A stretch of DNA of 64,000 nt from JADHUC01 sp964617665 (GCA_964617665.1 CAZUAH010000003.1:21553-85552); one strand, 5' to 3'; shown: positions 1-8,765, counted from the stretch's first letter. Notes: generated from the sequence alone by a model not told the origin. Translations and numbers: made by a program.

Positions 1-175
1 CCAGAAAGTCAGGTCGTTGGTCGTTATTGACGTCTGCCACCAGGATGCCGCCGCCCGAATCCTCTGGTGCGGGAATGCCGAGTCGAATCGTGAGCGTCTT
101 GACGACCTCGGCCTGAATCTCAGTTGCGCCAACAAGCCACACAAGCAAGCAATAAGGCAGCAGTAGTCTCTTCAT
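1..175 (-). CDS. FG-GAP/VCBS-repeat exported protein, N-terminal fragment
   Basis: The complement reads from an ATG at 175 to the window edge without a stop. The first 20 or so residues form a signal peptide (MKRLLLPYCLLVWLVGATEI...). They are followed by a stretch ending VADVNNDQRPDFL, the DxNxDxxxD calcium-binding loop typical of FG-GAP/VCBS beta-propeller blades. Such proteins are usually large, extracellular and involved in adhesion or carbohydrate binding, but only about 58 residues are visible, so the rest of the protein is unknown. It is divergent from the gamma-glutamyltransferase gene starting at 310. Confidence 0.6.
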   Translation of the reverse strand, partial: MKRLLLPYCLLVWLVGATEIQAEVVKTLTIRLGIPAPEDSGGGILVADVNNDQRPDFL

Positions 176-309
176 ATCAGTACCTCATCAAAAGAACTCA
201 TATGCGATTGTCGTTCATTGTGCGCATCAAGCAACAGGGGTTCTCGGGCGAGTCTTGCGGTTCTAAGATGGTTTGATATTCGTCAGGACCTTGGTCTCGA
301 GGAGATGCC

Positions 310-1965
310 ATGAGAAAGCACCTGTACAACCGGCGACAAGCGATCATGAGGGCAGCGAAAGTCGCACTCGCCTGTCCGGCTGTGGTGATCGGACTTCGCG
401 GAGCCCAAGCTGACAGCCAATCGGCGTCGGAGGTGGGCGCTGTCGAAGGAGATCCAATAGCGGCGAAAGAAGTGGGTAACAGCGTGTTGAAGGCAGGCGG
501 CAATGCTATCGACGCGTGCGTCGCCACCGCGCTTGTGGCCGGAGTGGTCGCTCCACAACAATGCGGCATAGGCGGGTACGGCGGGCACATGACCATCGCC
601 TTGGCCGACACCAAGGAGGTGACGTCAATCGACTTCAACAGCATGGCTCCAGCCGCGGCCCGTCCGGACATGTACCCGATTCAAAAGAATGGGACGGTCC
701 GCGGAAACGTCCACTACCACGGGTGGCTGGCTGCAGGCGTTCCGGGAACGATGGCGGGCCTTCAACGAGTTCTGGATCTCTACGGAACGCGTTCCTTTGG
801 CGAACTGGTGCAACCGGCGATCCGGTTTGCCCGGGACGGCTTTGTTGTCGGAGCCGGCCTTGCTGGCGCTATCCGGCGCGCCGTGCCGCAAGTCGCCCGT
901 GATCCGGCTTCATCTCGACTGTTCCTGCGGGATGGTCAGCCGCTCGATGCAAGTGCAATCTACCGTAACCCCGAGTTGGCCGAGCTACTTCAGACGTTGG
1001 CCAAACGCAACTCGGTGGACTCCTTCTACCGCGGCGACATCGCCAAGGAGATCGCCAAGGGGTTTTCGGCGGGTGGAGGCCTGGTCACCGCCGAAGACAT
1101 GGCGGCATATTGCGCCAAAGAAGTCGCGCCGCTGGCGTTGTCATGGCGGGGATTCACGATACATACCGCTCCGCTGACGGCTGGCGGAACGACAACATTG
1201 GAAGCCCTTTCCATTCTGAAGGCTCTCGGATCGATACGCGAACCGAGCGATCCGGCACAAACGCATTCCCGGCTGGAAATCCTCCGCGTTGCCTGGGAGG
1301 ATCGTCTATCCCTGTTTGGCGATCCACAGCATGTCGATGTGCCCGTGGATCGGTTGCTCTCCGAGGAGTATGCGAGCGACGTGGCATCGCAAGTCGGACG
1401 GGCTGTCCAAACGCGAAAGTCGTTGTCGATAGTCGCCAATCAGCGTCCGCAGGGGGGAACGGTTCACTTCAGAGCGGCTGACCGCCATGGGAACATGGTC
1501 GCCCTGACGATGACCCACGGGGCAGGATTCGGTGCCCGAGTGACGGTGCCTGGACTGGGCTTGATCCTCGGCCACGGGATGTCCCGGTTTGATCCTCGGC
1601 ACGATCATCCGAATTCGCCGGGCCCCGGTAAACGACCGCTGCATAATATGTGCCCCACGATCGTATCGAACGATGGTAACGCCGTACTGGCCTTGGGTGG
1701 GTGCGGGGGACGCAAGATTCCGAACGCTGTTTTTGAGATGCTGGCCCAGTATGTCGGGCGGGATGCTTCGATGGCCGAAGCAGTAGCGGCACCGCGTTTG
1801 CACACGGAAGGCACACTCACCGCCACACTGGACGCCCCGGCGCCGGATTCACAACTCAGCTATCTGCAACAGATCGGCTATCAGATTCGTCGTGGGAACA
1901 GCGCCGTAGTCAGCGCCGTGTCATTCGACGCCAGCACAGGCCGTTGCCGGGGCGTCTCGCGATGA
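310..1965 (+). CDS. ggt: gamma-glutamyltransferase family protein
   Basis: An Ntn-hydrolase that transfers or hydrolyses gamma-glutamyl groups, for example from glutathione. The 551-residue length is normal for the unprocessed precursor. The large-subunit signature lies near residues 60-90 (AGGNAIDACVATALVAGVV, then CGIGGYGGHM). The nucleophile that becomes the small-subunit N terminus should be Thr384 in GGTVHF, followed by the family-type segment DRHGNMVALTMTHGAGFGA. Glycines in GGCGGRKIPNA near the C terminus fit the oxyanion region. The N terminus has an arginine pair and a hydrophobic stretch (NRRQAIMRAAKVALACPAVV), so export is likely, possibly by Tat. GAGGAG precedes the ATG. The gene is followed immediately by a PQQ-gene remnant, suggesting a recombination junction. 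The assignment to the family is firm; the substrate is not known. Confidence 0.9.
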   Translation: MRKHLYNRRQAIMRAAKVALACPAVVIGLRGAQADSQSASEVGAVEGDPIAAKEVGNSVLKAGGNAIDACVATALVAGVVAPQQCGIGGYGGHMTIALADTKEVTSIDFNSMAPAAARPDMYPIQKNGTVRGNVHYHGWLAAGVPGTMAGLQRVLDLYGTRSFGELVQPAIRFARDGFVVGAGLAGAIRRAVPQVARDPASSRLFLRDGQPLDASAIYRNPELAELLQTLAKRNSVDSFYRGDIAKEIAKGFSAGGGLVTAEDMAAYCAKEVAPLALSWRGFTIHTAPLTAGGTTTLEALSILKALGSIREPSDPAQTHSRLEILRVAWEDRLSLFGDPQHVDVPVDRLLSEEYASDVASQVGRAVQTRKSLSIVANQRPQGGTVHFRAADRHGNMVALTMTHGAGFGARVTVPGLGLILGHGMSRFDPRHDHPNSPGPGKRPLHNMCPTIVSNDGNAVLALGGCGGRKIPNAVFEMLAQYVGRDASMAEAVAAPRLHTEGTLTATLDAPAPDSQLSYLQQIGYQIRRGNSAVVSAVSFDASTGRCRGVSR

Positions 1966-1974
1966 CCGACAACG

Positions 1975-2200
1975 GGCCTGCTGATCGTACGTCCGCGGGA
2001 CCTGGAAGACTTACGCGACGGCTTGGGCCGTCGAAGGCAACGGAGGTGCGCTGCTCTGGTCACTCTCCGCCGAGACCGGCCAGAAGTTGGCAGAATGCGA
2101 TTTGGACGACGTACCAATCTTCGACGGTATGGCGGTGGCCCGCAGGCGGCTGTATATTTCGACGATAGGCGATAAGCTCCTGTGCTTCGAAGGTCAATAG
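1975..2200 (+). pseudogene. decayed 3' end of a PQQ-propeller/methyltransferase family gene
   Basis: The frame ending at the TAG at 2198-2200 encodes GGALLWSLSAETGQKLAEC...VPIFDGMAVARRRLYIST...KLLCFEGQ. This matches residue by residue the C termini of the three complete paralogues in this window (for example GGKLWAMSAKDGRRLAEYEL...PPIFDGLIAARGRLYLCTK). Upstream of about 2035 the similarity continues in a different frame (LLIVRPRDLED, compare LFIAGPPDVVD), so there is a frameshift. No start codon or signal peptide is left. The fragment ends 52 bp before the ATG of copy 1 and starts right behind the ggt stop. It is best read as a truncated tandem copy; the lost 5' portion may have been displaced when ggt arrived. 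Confidence 0.75.
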
Positions 2201-2252
2201 ACAGACGTTACGTTTGGCACAGCCACGATTCTCTCTCGCGAGGTAAACGGAA

Positions 2253-5200
2253 ATGAATAGCTACACGCGATCGCGCATCAGACAGACGGTGATCTTCTTC
2301 GGCATTCTTCTATGCTCGTCCAATGTCTTGGTAGCAGAAGTCAAATCCGCTCGACAACTCGTCGTTGATTCGGGAATTAAAGGCGGATTGATCGTTGATG
2401 TAGGATCCGCCAATGCTCAAGAGATAGCAGCGTTGAGACTCAACGATCGTTTTCTCGTGCAGGGCCTGCAAAGGGATCTTGCCCGTGTATCCGATTCCCG
2501 AAAGGGCCTGCAAGAAATGCGTGTGTTGGGGCCGGCCACCGTGATCCACTGGCAGGGAGAGCGACTGCCCTATGCCGATAACATGGTGAACTTGATCGCG
2601 ATACGAGATACGCGGCACGGGGTACGAGATGAGGAGCTGAAGAGAGTATTAGCTCCGAGAGGGAGAATCATCGCCCCGGAAGGAACCCGCATCCCGCATC
2701 CCGTATCCCGCATCGGGAACGGTTTTGCGATGTTCACAAAACCCGTTCCCTCCGACATTGACGACTGGACGCATTTTCTGCACGGCCCCGACAACAATGC
2801 CGTTGCCGAAGATACGCGTATTGCGCCGCCCAACCACATGCAATGGGTAGCTGGTCCGCGGTGGGGACGCAGTCACGACCATCTGGCCAGTATGAGCGCG
2901 GCGGTTTCGGCTGCGGGTCGTATCTTCTACATCGTTGACGAAGGGACCGTCGCTTCGGTGAACGAGCCTGCCCAATGGATGCTGGTCGCGCGAGACGCGT
3001 TCAACGGCGTCTTGCTATGGAAGAAGAGAATCGGGCCATGGGAAACGCAACTGCGCCCGTTTCGCAGTGGGCCAGCCGAACTGCCGCGGCGATTGGTAGC
3101 CGTCGGCGACCGTGTGTACGTCACGCTCGGCTACGGCAAACCAACGGTCGCTCTGGATGCTGCCACCGGAGACGAAGTGTGTACCTATGAAGACACGGAC
3201 AACACGCACGAGATTCTCTACCACGACGGAAAGCTCTACCTGGTGATCAGCGATCCGCTTTCCGACGAACTTGCCCAGGAAAGCCAGACCTCCGGCAAAC
3301 TAGCTCGGCGTTTGGCTCTCTGGCGAGATTTCTACGGTCGATACGTGACTCGTTACCTCCCCAAGCAGATCCAATGCCTGGAAGCGGACACTGGTAAGCT
3401 TCAGTGGAAGAAGAAGGACGCAGAGACGAAGAACCTCCTGGCCCTCACGTTGGCCGTGGCCGAAGGTCGGGTGTTCTTCGAGAACGAGAAGGAGATTCTG
3501 GCTCTGGAAACGGATTCCGGAAAAGTCGCATGGCGAGCGTCGCGACCCATTGCTCTTCGCCGATACGCCTGGTCTTCGCCCACACTGGTCGTCAGCGACG
3601 GTGTCGTGTTATCCGCGGATCGTGCGGCCGATGCCAATTTGGATACCGAAGGAGGAGATGAATCGGAATTGGAGTTCTTGGTCACGTCGAACCATCTACT
3701 GACCGGCGGCGAAATGATGGCTTTCTCGGCCGAAACCGGCAAGAAGCTCTGGACCGTCCCCTGTCACGAAGGATTCAACTTCCCGGTTGACGTGTTTGTG
3801 GCCCAGGGCAAGGTGTGGAGCGGCGAGTTGGCGTGGGGCAAACAACCCGGTCTGACCAAGGTTTATGACCTTTATACCGGAGAAGTCGTGGCCGAGCGTC
3901 CTCCGGATCAGCAGGTCTACACTATCGGTTTCGGCCACGCGCGATGCTATCGAAATAAGGCCACCTCACAATACGTGATCCATGGGCGTTCCGGTGTCGA
4001 GTTCCTGGACATGAGTTCCAACCAGATCATCGCCGACCACTGGATCCGCGGCACGTGCCAGTACGGCATTCTGCCGTGCAACGGATTGCTGTATGTGCCA
4101 CCACACTCGTGTGCCTGCTATATCGAAGCCAAACTGAACAGTTTCAATGTACTGGCGGCGACGCGGGAGTCAAAAAGTCCGGAAGTCGAAGAGTCGAAGA
4201 GCGACGTGCGCCTGGAGAAGGGGCCTGCGTTCGCGGCGATCAGCGATCAGCGATCAGCAGTCAGCAAAGATGATTGGCCTACTTATCGGCATGACGGTGG
4301 GCGTAGCGGTGTCTCCGGCACGACGTTGTCGCCGGAATTGAAGCTCGGATGGGAGAAGACAATTCCCGGTCCCTTGACGAGCGTCGTTGTGGCAGATGGC
4401 AGGCTTTTTGTCGCACAGACGAACGCTCATACGGTCCATGCACTTGACGTGACGGACGGCTCGCCGCTGTGGCAGTGCACGGTGGGCGGCCGCGTGGATT
4501 CGCCGCCCACGGTTCATTGCGATTTCGTCTACTTCGGTTCGGCCGATGGCTGGGTGTATTGTCTGCGCGCGACGGACGGCGAGTTGGCCTGGCGTTTCCG
4601 CTTGGCGCCGGAAGCACGACAGATCGTTTCGTACGGCCAACTGGAGTCTGTATGGCCGATACATGGCAACGTCTTGGTGCACCAAGGTCAGGACGCGTCT
4701 TCGAGCCCATCCGTGTACGCTGTGGCGGGACGATCCGCTTTTACGGACGGCGGGCTATTCTTGTATCGGTTGGATGCTTGCACGGGCAAACTTGTGTCCG
4801 AACGCCGCATTTCCCACCGAGACCCCAACACCGGACGTCAGCCTCAGAGTACAGTACGCGGCGTAGCCATGCCGGGCGCGTTGCCCGATGTCCTTTCAAC
4901 GGACGGTTCGTCGATTTTCATGCGGCACGTGCGTTTCGACATGCAAGCGAATTCTCTGCCGCAGGACACAGATCACCTGTTCAGCCCGGCCGGTTTTCTG
5001 GACGATGCCTGGTGGCACCGCACCTACTGGCAAATCGGCACGACGATGGCTGGCGGTTATGGTGGTTGGGCGCAAGTCGGCAACCGTCGCATCTCCGGCC
5101 GGATGCTAGTGCTGGGTAAAGATCGCGTGTTCGGGTACGGTCGCAAACAGTATGGCAATACCGGTGCTCATCCCGGCCTGAATGCCGAGCACCATCTGTT

Positions 5201-5561
5201 CGCTGCGGATGCAGAACTGATCCGACCAGAACCGGCGAAAACACCAAAGGCAAAACGCCAGCGCCGGCCGGCGACCAAAGTGAACTATCACTGGTCCGAA
5301 GCGGTGCCCTTCTACGTACGTGGGATGCTTTTGGCTGGCGACACGCTGTTTGTGGCTGGTCCCAACGATGTCTCTGAACTCGCTGAGGACAAACCAGACG
5401 GAGACGTTTGGCTGTGGGCCGTTTCTGCAACCGACGGCACCAAGAAGGCCGAATACCGACTGAAAGCCTCGCCTGTGTTCGACAGCTTGGCCGCAGCAAA
5501 CGATTGCCTGTTCTTCACTACCGTGGACGGTCGAGTAGTGTGTTATCAGACGCGAGATTGA
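2253..5561 (+). CDS. exported protein: degenerate methyltransferase-like domain plus PQQ-like beta-propellers (copy 1)
   Basis: 1,102 residues. A signal peptide (about 1-29) is followed by a Rossmann-like domain (about 30-165) resembling class I methyltransferases and then two PQQ/BamB-like eight-bladed-type propeller regions separated by a linker near residues 635-680. Blade motifs such as DAATGDEVCTYE, ADTGKLQWKK and DSGKVAWRA are clear. The SAM-binding motif I is lost: where copies 2 and 3 have LGCGDG this copy has VGSANA (residues 50-55), so methyl transfer is unlikely. A CACY motif after PPHS is shared with copy 2. Four short tandem repeats lie inside the coding sequence and are listed separately. 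Only 10 bp separate it from the P1 peptidase gene, so co-transcription is likely. The cellular role of this family is not known to me. Confidence 0.8.
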   Translation: MNSYTRSRIRQTVIFFGILLCSSNVLVAEVKSARQLVVDSGIKGGLIVDVGSANAQEIAALRLNDRFLVQGLQRDLARVSDSRKGLQEMRVLGPATVIHWQGERLPYADNMVNLIAIRDTRHGVRDEELKRVLAPRGRIIAPEGTRIPHPVSRIGNGFAMFTKPVPSDIDDWTHFLHGPDNNAVAEDTRIAPPNHMQWVAGPRWGRSHDHLASMSAAVSAAGRIFYIVDEGTVASVNEPAQWMLVARDAFNGVLLWKKRIGPWETQLRPFRSGPAELPRRLVAVGDRVYVTLGYGKPTVALDAATGDEVCTYEDTDNTHEILYHDGKLYLVISDPLSDELAQESQTSGKLARRLALWRDFYGRYVTRYLPKQIQCLEADTGKLQWKKKDAETKNLLALTLAVAEGRVFFENEKEILALETDSGKVAWRASRPIALRRYAWSSPTLVVSDGVVLSADRAADANLDTEGGDESELEFLVTSNHLLTGGEMMAFSAETGKKLWTVPCHEGFNFPVDVFVAQGKVWSGELAWGKQPGLTKVYDLYTGEVVAERPPDQQVYTIGFGHARCYRNKATSQYVIHGRSGVEFLDMSSNQIIADHWIRGTCQYGILPCNGLLYVPPHSCACYIEAKLNSFNVLAATRESKSPEVEESKSDVRLEKGPAFAAISDQRSAVSKDDWPTYRHDGGRSGVSGTTLSPELKLGWEKTIPGPLTSVVVADGRLFVAQTNAHTVHALDVTDGSPLWQCTVGGRVDSPPTVHCDFVYFGSADGWVYCLRATDGELAWRFRLAPEARQIVSYGQLESVWPIHGNVLVHQGQDASSSPSVYAVAGRSAFTDGGLFLYRLDACTGKLVSERRISHRDPNTGRQPQSTVRGVAMPGALPDVLSTDGSSIFMRHVRFDMQANSLPQDTDHLFSPAGFLDDAWWHRTYWQIGTTMAGGYGGWAQVGNRRISGRMLVLGKDRVFGYGRKQYGNTGAHPGLNAEHHLFAADAELIRPEPAKTPKAKRQRRPATKVNYHWSEAVPFYVRGMLLAGDTLFVAGPNDVSELAEDKPDGDVWLWAVSATDGTKKAEYRLKASPVFDSLAAANDCLFFTTVDGRVVCYQTRD
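2601..2635 (+). repeat. coding heptanucleotide repeat, ATACGAG type (copy 1, site A)
   Basis: Five 7-nt units: ATACGAG, ATACGCG, GCACGGG, GTACGAG, ATGAGGA. They encode the IRDTRHGVRDE loop that follows strand 4 of the methyltransferase-like domain. The same repeat type lies at the equivalent place in copies 2 and 3. Confidence 0.85.
2686..2713 (+). repeat. coding heptanucleotide repeat, CCCGCAT type (copy 1, site B)
   Basis: Four 7-nt units (CCCGCAT, CCCGCAT, CCCGTAT, CCCGCAT) encoding RIPHPVSRI. Copy 2 has the identical array at the equivalent site; copy 3 has a CTCTCGA array there instead. Confidence 0.85.
4168..4199 (+). repeat. coding octanucleotide repeat, AGTCGAAG type (copy 1, site C)
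   Basis: Four 8-nt units (AGTCAAAA, AGTCCGGA, AGTCGAAG, AGTCGAAG) encoding a KSPEVEESKS linker between the two propeller regions. The site is shared with copies 2 and 3. Confidence 0.8.
4238..4265 (+). repeat. coding heptanucleotide repeat, GATCAGC type (copy 1, site D)
   Basis: Three exact GATCAGC units plus AGTCAGC, encoding AISDQRSAVS just before the DWPTYRHD start of the second propeller. Copies 2 and 3 carry a CAGCCTC-type heptamer at this site. Confidence 0.85.
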
Positions 5562-5571
5562 CGCAGACGCG

Positions 5572-6777
5572 ATGATTAGGTTTTCAGCAGCATTGACTAT
5601 CACCGGGATGGTCCTGGGCCTGTGTTCGTTCTGTGACGAAACTCGGGGCCAGGAAGCTCGTCCCGCGACCGTCGGGCACGCGGCCGAACGCCCCCGCGCG
5701 CGTGACATTGGATTGGTGTTCGGTGTTCTGCCGCCGGGCCCACTGAATGCGATTACCGACGTCGAAGGCGTGTTGGTGGGACATCAGGCGCTGGTGGACG
5801 GCGTCGATATCCGCACTGGGGTAACGGCGATTTTGCCACACGATGGAAATCTGTTTCAACAGAAAGTGCCGGCCGCGATCGTCGTGGGTAACGGGTTCGG
5901 CAAACTGATCGGTTCGACGCAAGTGAATGAACTGGGAGTGCTGGAAACACCGGTTGTCCTGACGAATACGCTGTCTGTCTTCACCGCGGCCGACGCGCTG
6001 GTTGGGTATACGCTTGGCCTGGAAGGGAATGAACACGTCCGGTCCGTGAATCCCGTTGTCGGCGAGACAAACGACGGGTATTTGAACGACATCCGCCGAC
6101 GACGAGTGACGGAGCAGGATGTGCTGAAGGCCATTCGCGCGGCAGAGAACGGTCCGGTGGCCGAAGGCTGCGTCGGCGCCGGAACCGGCACGCGATGTTT
6201 GGGCTGGAAAGGCGGTATCGGCACCGCTTCACGGCGCCTATCTGAATCCTTGGGGGGATACACACTCGGCGTGCTCGTCCAAACGAACTTTGGTGGCATT
6301 TTGACGGTGAACGGTGCGCCCGTCGGCAAGGAGCTCGGACGGTACTATCTGAAAGAGCACATTGCGGACAAGTCGTCCGAAGGCGGTTCGTGCATGATCG
6401 TCGTGGCCACCGACGCGCCGCTGGACGCGCGGCAATTGACCCGAGTTGCCAGGCGTGCGCTGCTGGGGCTGGCGGCGGTCGGCTCGCCCATGACGCACGG
6501 CAGCGGTGATTACGTTGTCGCCTTTTCCACGAATCGAGCCGTGCGAGTCGCTCATCAGGCTGCCGATCGGACGCGTACAGTTCAACTGTTGCGCGACGAG
6601 ACGCTATCTCCGCTGTTTCAGGCGACGCGCGAGGCGGTCGAGGAGGCTGTCATCAACAGTATGCTCAAAGCCACGACAGTGACGGGGCAAAAGGGGCGCA
6701 CCAGTGAGGCGCTACCCATTGATCGGCTTGTGGAAATCTGTAAACAATACGGTGCCATCCAAAGAAAACACCATTGA
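5572..6777 (+). CDS. P1 family peptidase (DmpA-like L-aminopeptidase/D-esterase)
   Basis: 401 residues. A cleavable signal peptide (about 1-27) indicates export. The body matches self-processing P1 (S58) N-terminal-nucleophile peptidases: the start region DIGLVFGVLPPGPLNAITDV and DGVDIRTGVTAILPHDGNLF, the central VGAGTGTRCLGWKGGIGTAS, and the cleavage/nucleophile site G272-S273 in GGSCMIVVATDAPLDARQL. Ser273 would be freed by autoproteolysis, as Ser250 is in DmpA. The family removes N-terminal residues from small peptides or amides; D-amino acid and beta-peptide substrates are known. It lies 10 bp downstream of PQQ copy 1 and its stop is 32 bp before the methyltransferase start, so a three-gene operon is plausible. 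Confidence 0.88.
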   Translation: MIRFSAALTITGMVLGLCSFCDETRGQEARPATVGHAAERPRARDIGLVFGVLPPGPLNAITDVEGVLVGHQALVDGVDIRTGVTAILPHDGNLFQQKVPAAIVVGNGFGKLIGSTQVNELGVLETPVVLTNTLSVFTAADALVGYTLGLEGNEHVRSVNPVVGETNDGYLNDIRRRRVTEQDVLKAIRAAENGPVAEGCVGAGTGTRCLGWKGGIGTASRRLSESLGGYTLGVLVQTNFGGILTVNGAPVGKELGRYYLKEHIADKSSEGGSCMIVVATDAPLDARQLTRVARRALLGLAAVGSPMTHGSGDYVVAFSTNRAVRVAHQAADRTRTVQLLRDETLSPLFQATREAVEEAVINSMLKATTVTGQKGRTSEALPIDRLVEICKQYGAIQRKHH

Positions 6778-6809
6778 TCGACCCAAGAACCAGATTACGG
6801 AGTCCAACT

Positions 6810-7514
6810 ATGTGCCACCTTTTTCGATTGTCCGTCCTGATATCTCTGGTCATCGCGCCGACCGCAACATACGCCGATTCCACCGGAAGCACACGAGTCG
6901 CCGACGACAAACAACATGCCTGTACGGGTGGCGGTGGATATCCCTACCGAGACAAGAGTGAATATGTGCTCAAGGAACTGGATCTCAAGCCCGGCGACGT
7001 CGTGGTGGACATCGGGGCCGGCGACGGGTGGTGGTCGGAGAAGATGGCACCGCTTGTCGGCGACGAAGGCGTAATCCATGCGGGAGAGGTCGATCAGAAG
7101 AAGGTCGACAAGATGAAAGAGCAGTACGCCAAATTGCCGCAGATCAAACCCTACCTATGTCCCACCGACGGAACCGGCCTGCCAGATAACTCCTGCGATC
7201 TGGCCTTCATATCCAAGGCCTATCACCATCTTCCCAAAGACGGCCACGTCGACTACATGCGTCACCTGCACAAGGTCATCAAGTCCACCGGCCGCCTCTG
7301 CGTGATCGAGAAATATGCGGGTCTGGCCACCGGACGAAGCAAGGAACATGCCTGGGCGCCGGGGCTCTTGGCCCAACAGGCCGAACAGGCCGGCTGGATC
7401 CAAGTCCGTTGCGAGTTGATCACCGGCACGTACCACTACATTGCGATCTTCACCAAGAAAGATCTCTTCCCACCCGAGCCACAGAGAAAGAGAAAACCAG
7501 CCGCGAAGCCCTGA
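6810..7514 (+). CDS. exported class I SAM-dependent methyltransferase
   Basis: 234 residues from the ATG at 6810, preceded by ACGGAG at about 8 bp; an in-frame TTG at 6774 overlaps the previous stop and would spoil the signal peptide. The N terminus MCHLFRLSVLISLVIAPT is a signal peptide. The remainder is a small methyltransferase domain with motif I VVDIGAGDGWWSEKM, an acidic residue after strand 2 (AGEVD), and SCDLAFISKAYHHLPKDGHV as strand 4. The C terminus ends basic (RKRKPAAKP). Because SAM is cytoplasmic, an exported enzyme of this type is puzzling; either the leader is a membrane anchor or the domain works differently. The genetic link to PQQ copy 1, which also has a methyltransferase-like domain behind a signal peptide, is notable. 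Confidence 0.8.
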   Translation: MCHLFRLSVLISLVIAPTATYADSTGSTRVADDKQHACTGGGGYPYRDKSEYVLKELDLKPGDVVVDIGAGDGWWSEKMAPLVGDEGVIHAGEVDQKKVDKMKEQYAKLPQIKPYLCPTDGTGLPDNSCDLAFISKAYHHLPKDGHVDYMRHLHKVIKSTGRLCVIEKYAGLATGRSKEHAWAPGLLAQQAEQAGWIQVRCELITGTYHYIAIFTKKDLFPPEPQRKRKPAAKP

Positions 7515-7807
7515 TCGGCGTGATCCGTACTCCTTTCAGTGGCCGGTCTCCGCATCGAGCACCGGATTGAAGCATGACGCGAGGATGGGGCAGTTGAGGA
7601 TCATGTGTGGCGCGGGGCCCTAGCAGCCAAACGCCCGCACTACATCGGCTCGCATCACGCACACGTTGATGTCAGATGCCCTTGCCGGATGGGCATCGTA
7701 TAGTGCAGATTCAGGCGACCTTGGTAGAATGGATTGTCGTTCGATGCCGTTCCGCTTCATTTGAGACAGAGTCGGGCGTGCGGATCCGTTGCACGAGATC
7801 GCGAGAG

Positions 7808-8557
7808 ATGTCTGACTTCTTCAAGCAATTCCTGGATCCGGATGAGTATCTGACTGGGACGTTAGTTGTACGTGCGTTGGATTCTCATTCTGGTCGTGGG
7901 CTGTTTGGCGTCCGTGTCATCGCCGGCAGTACTCTCGACGAGGCCTTCGGTAAGAGGTGAGGCGGCAAGCTACGCGTCACAGGTCGTGACGGAGTCTGTC
8001 GGATCGAGTTGCCGTTCGGTCACGTCTATGTCGCCGTGTCTGAGGCCAACTATACGGGGGCGTGGTTACGAGCGGGTGAGGAACGTGACATAACGTTTCG
8101 CGTGCGCGGGCCGATGTCGAGGGGCAGTACGTGGGAGTGCCCCGTGTGCGGAACGCCGTTGGAAGGCCCCGCCTCGATCCAAATGACGCCTTGCCCAAAA
8201 TGCGGCACTCGCTCGTTCGCAATAGGCTCGGTTGCCGGCTTCTCACGCGGCGTTCGTAGGGTAATGGTCGTCTCGCCGCCGGATACGTCGCCGTGGATGC
8301 CCACGTTTTTTGAGGGGCTCGCTAATCAGCTTGCTCCGAACGGTATCCTGATTCTCGACTTGACTCAAGCAGCGATGAATTCTGAAGTGATCGGTCGCAT
8401 CGTCCTCTTCAACAAGTCGGCCAAATCTAAAAAATCGACGCTGAAACTCGTAATGCCCGATGATCATCCTAGTCGCGGGATCTTCAGGATAACGCGACTG
8501 GATAAGGTATTCACGATCTACCCCACGATTGATGCGGCCCTTGCCGCGTTGTCTTAG
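7808..8557 (+). pseudogene. Ig/prealbumin-like + zinc ribbon + STAS gene with an in-frame TGA at 7958
   Basis: One reading frame runs from the ATG at 7808 (GAGAG upstream) to the TAG at 8555-8557, interrupted only by TGA at 7958-7960. Before the stop: MSDFFKQFLDPDEYLTGTLVVRALDS...; after it: GGKLRVTGRDGVCRIELPFG.... Together these form one carboxypeptidase-regulatory-like beta domain, which the stop splits. A zinc ribbon follows (ECPVCG...CPKCG), then a STAS-like domain (GILILDLTQAAMNSEVIG...LDKVFTIYPTIDAALAAL) in which the usual DSSG is MNSE. A STAS domain suggests a regulatory or anti-anti-sigma-like role. The likeliest explanation is a point nonsense mutation such as CGA to TGA or a sequencing error. 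A hairpin 14 bp downstream makes recoding worth testing. An in-frame ATG at 8009 could give a 182-residue product. Confidence 0.6.
7975..7991 (+). promoter_or_regulatory. hairpin just downstream of the in-frame TGA (bacterial-SECIS-like)
   Basis: CGTCAC-AGGTC-GTGACG forms a 6-bp perfect stem with the loop AGGUC, 14 nt after the TGA. Its loop and spacing resemble the mini-SECIS of E. coli fdhF, whose loop is AGGUCU about 18 nt after its UGA. It may be coincidental. Confidence 0.35.
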
Positions 8558-8765
8558 ACTATTGCCGGCTGGCAACGCGATCCCCTTCTTGGTTGCGAGA
8601 TGACGTTCTGAACCGGGAGGTGTTCTACCGACAGTGCCTGAGGGCATTCCACCGGTAACACGTTGAACTAAAGCATCCCAACGCGAGACACGTTGACACG
8701 GGCACTGTCGGTCCACTGTATTCTGCTGCGTGACGCGATATAATCGCGTCGGATTGGAGATATCT

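Noticed and set aside
4168..4265. Short tandem arrays considered as a CRISPR
   Set aside because: Units are 7-8 nt, contiguous, without spacers, and inside a conserved coding sequence; no cas genes are present.
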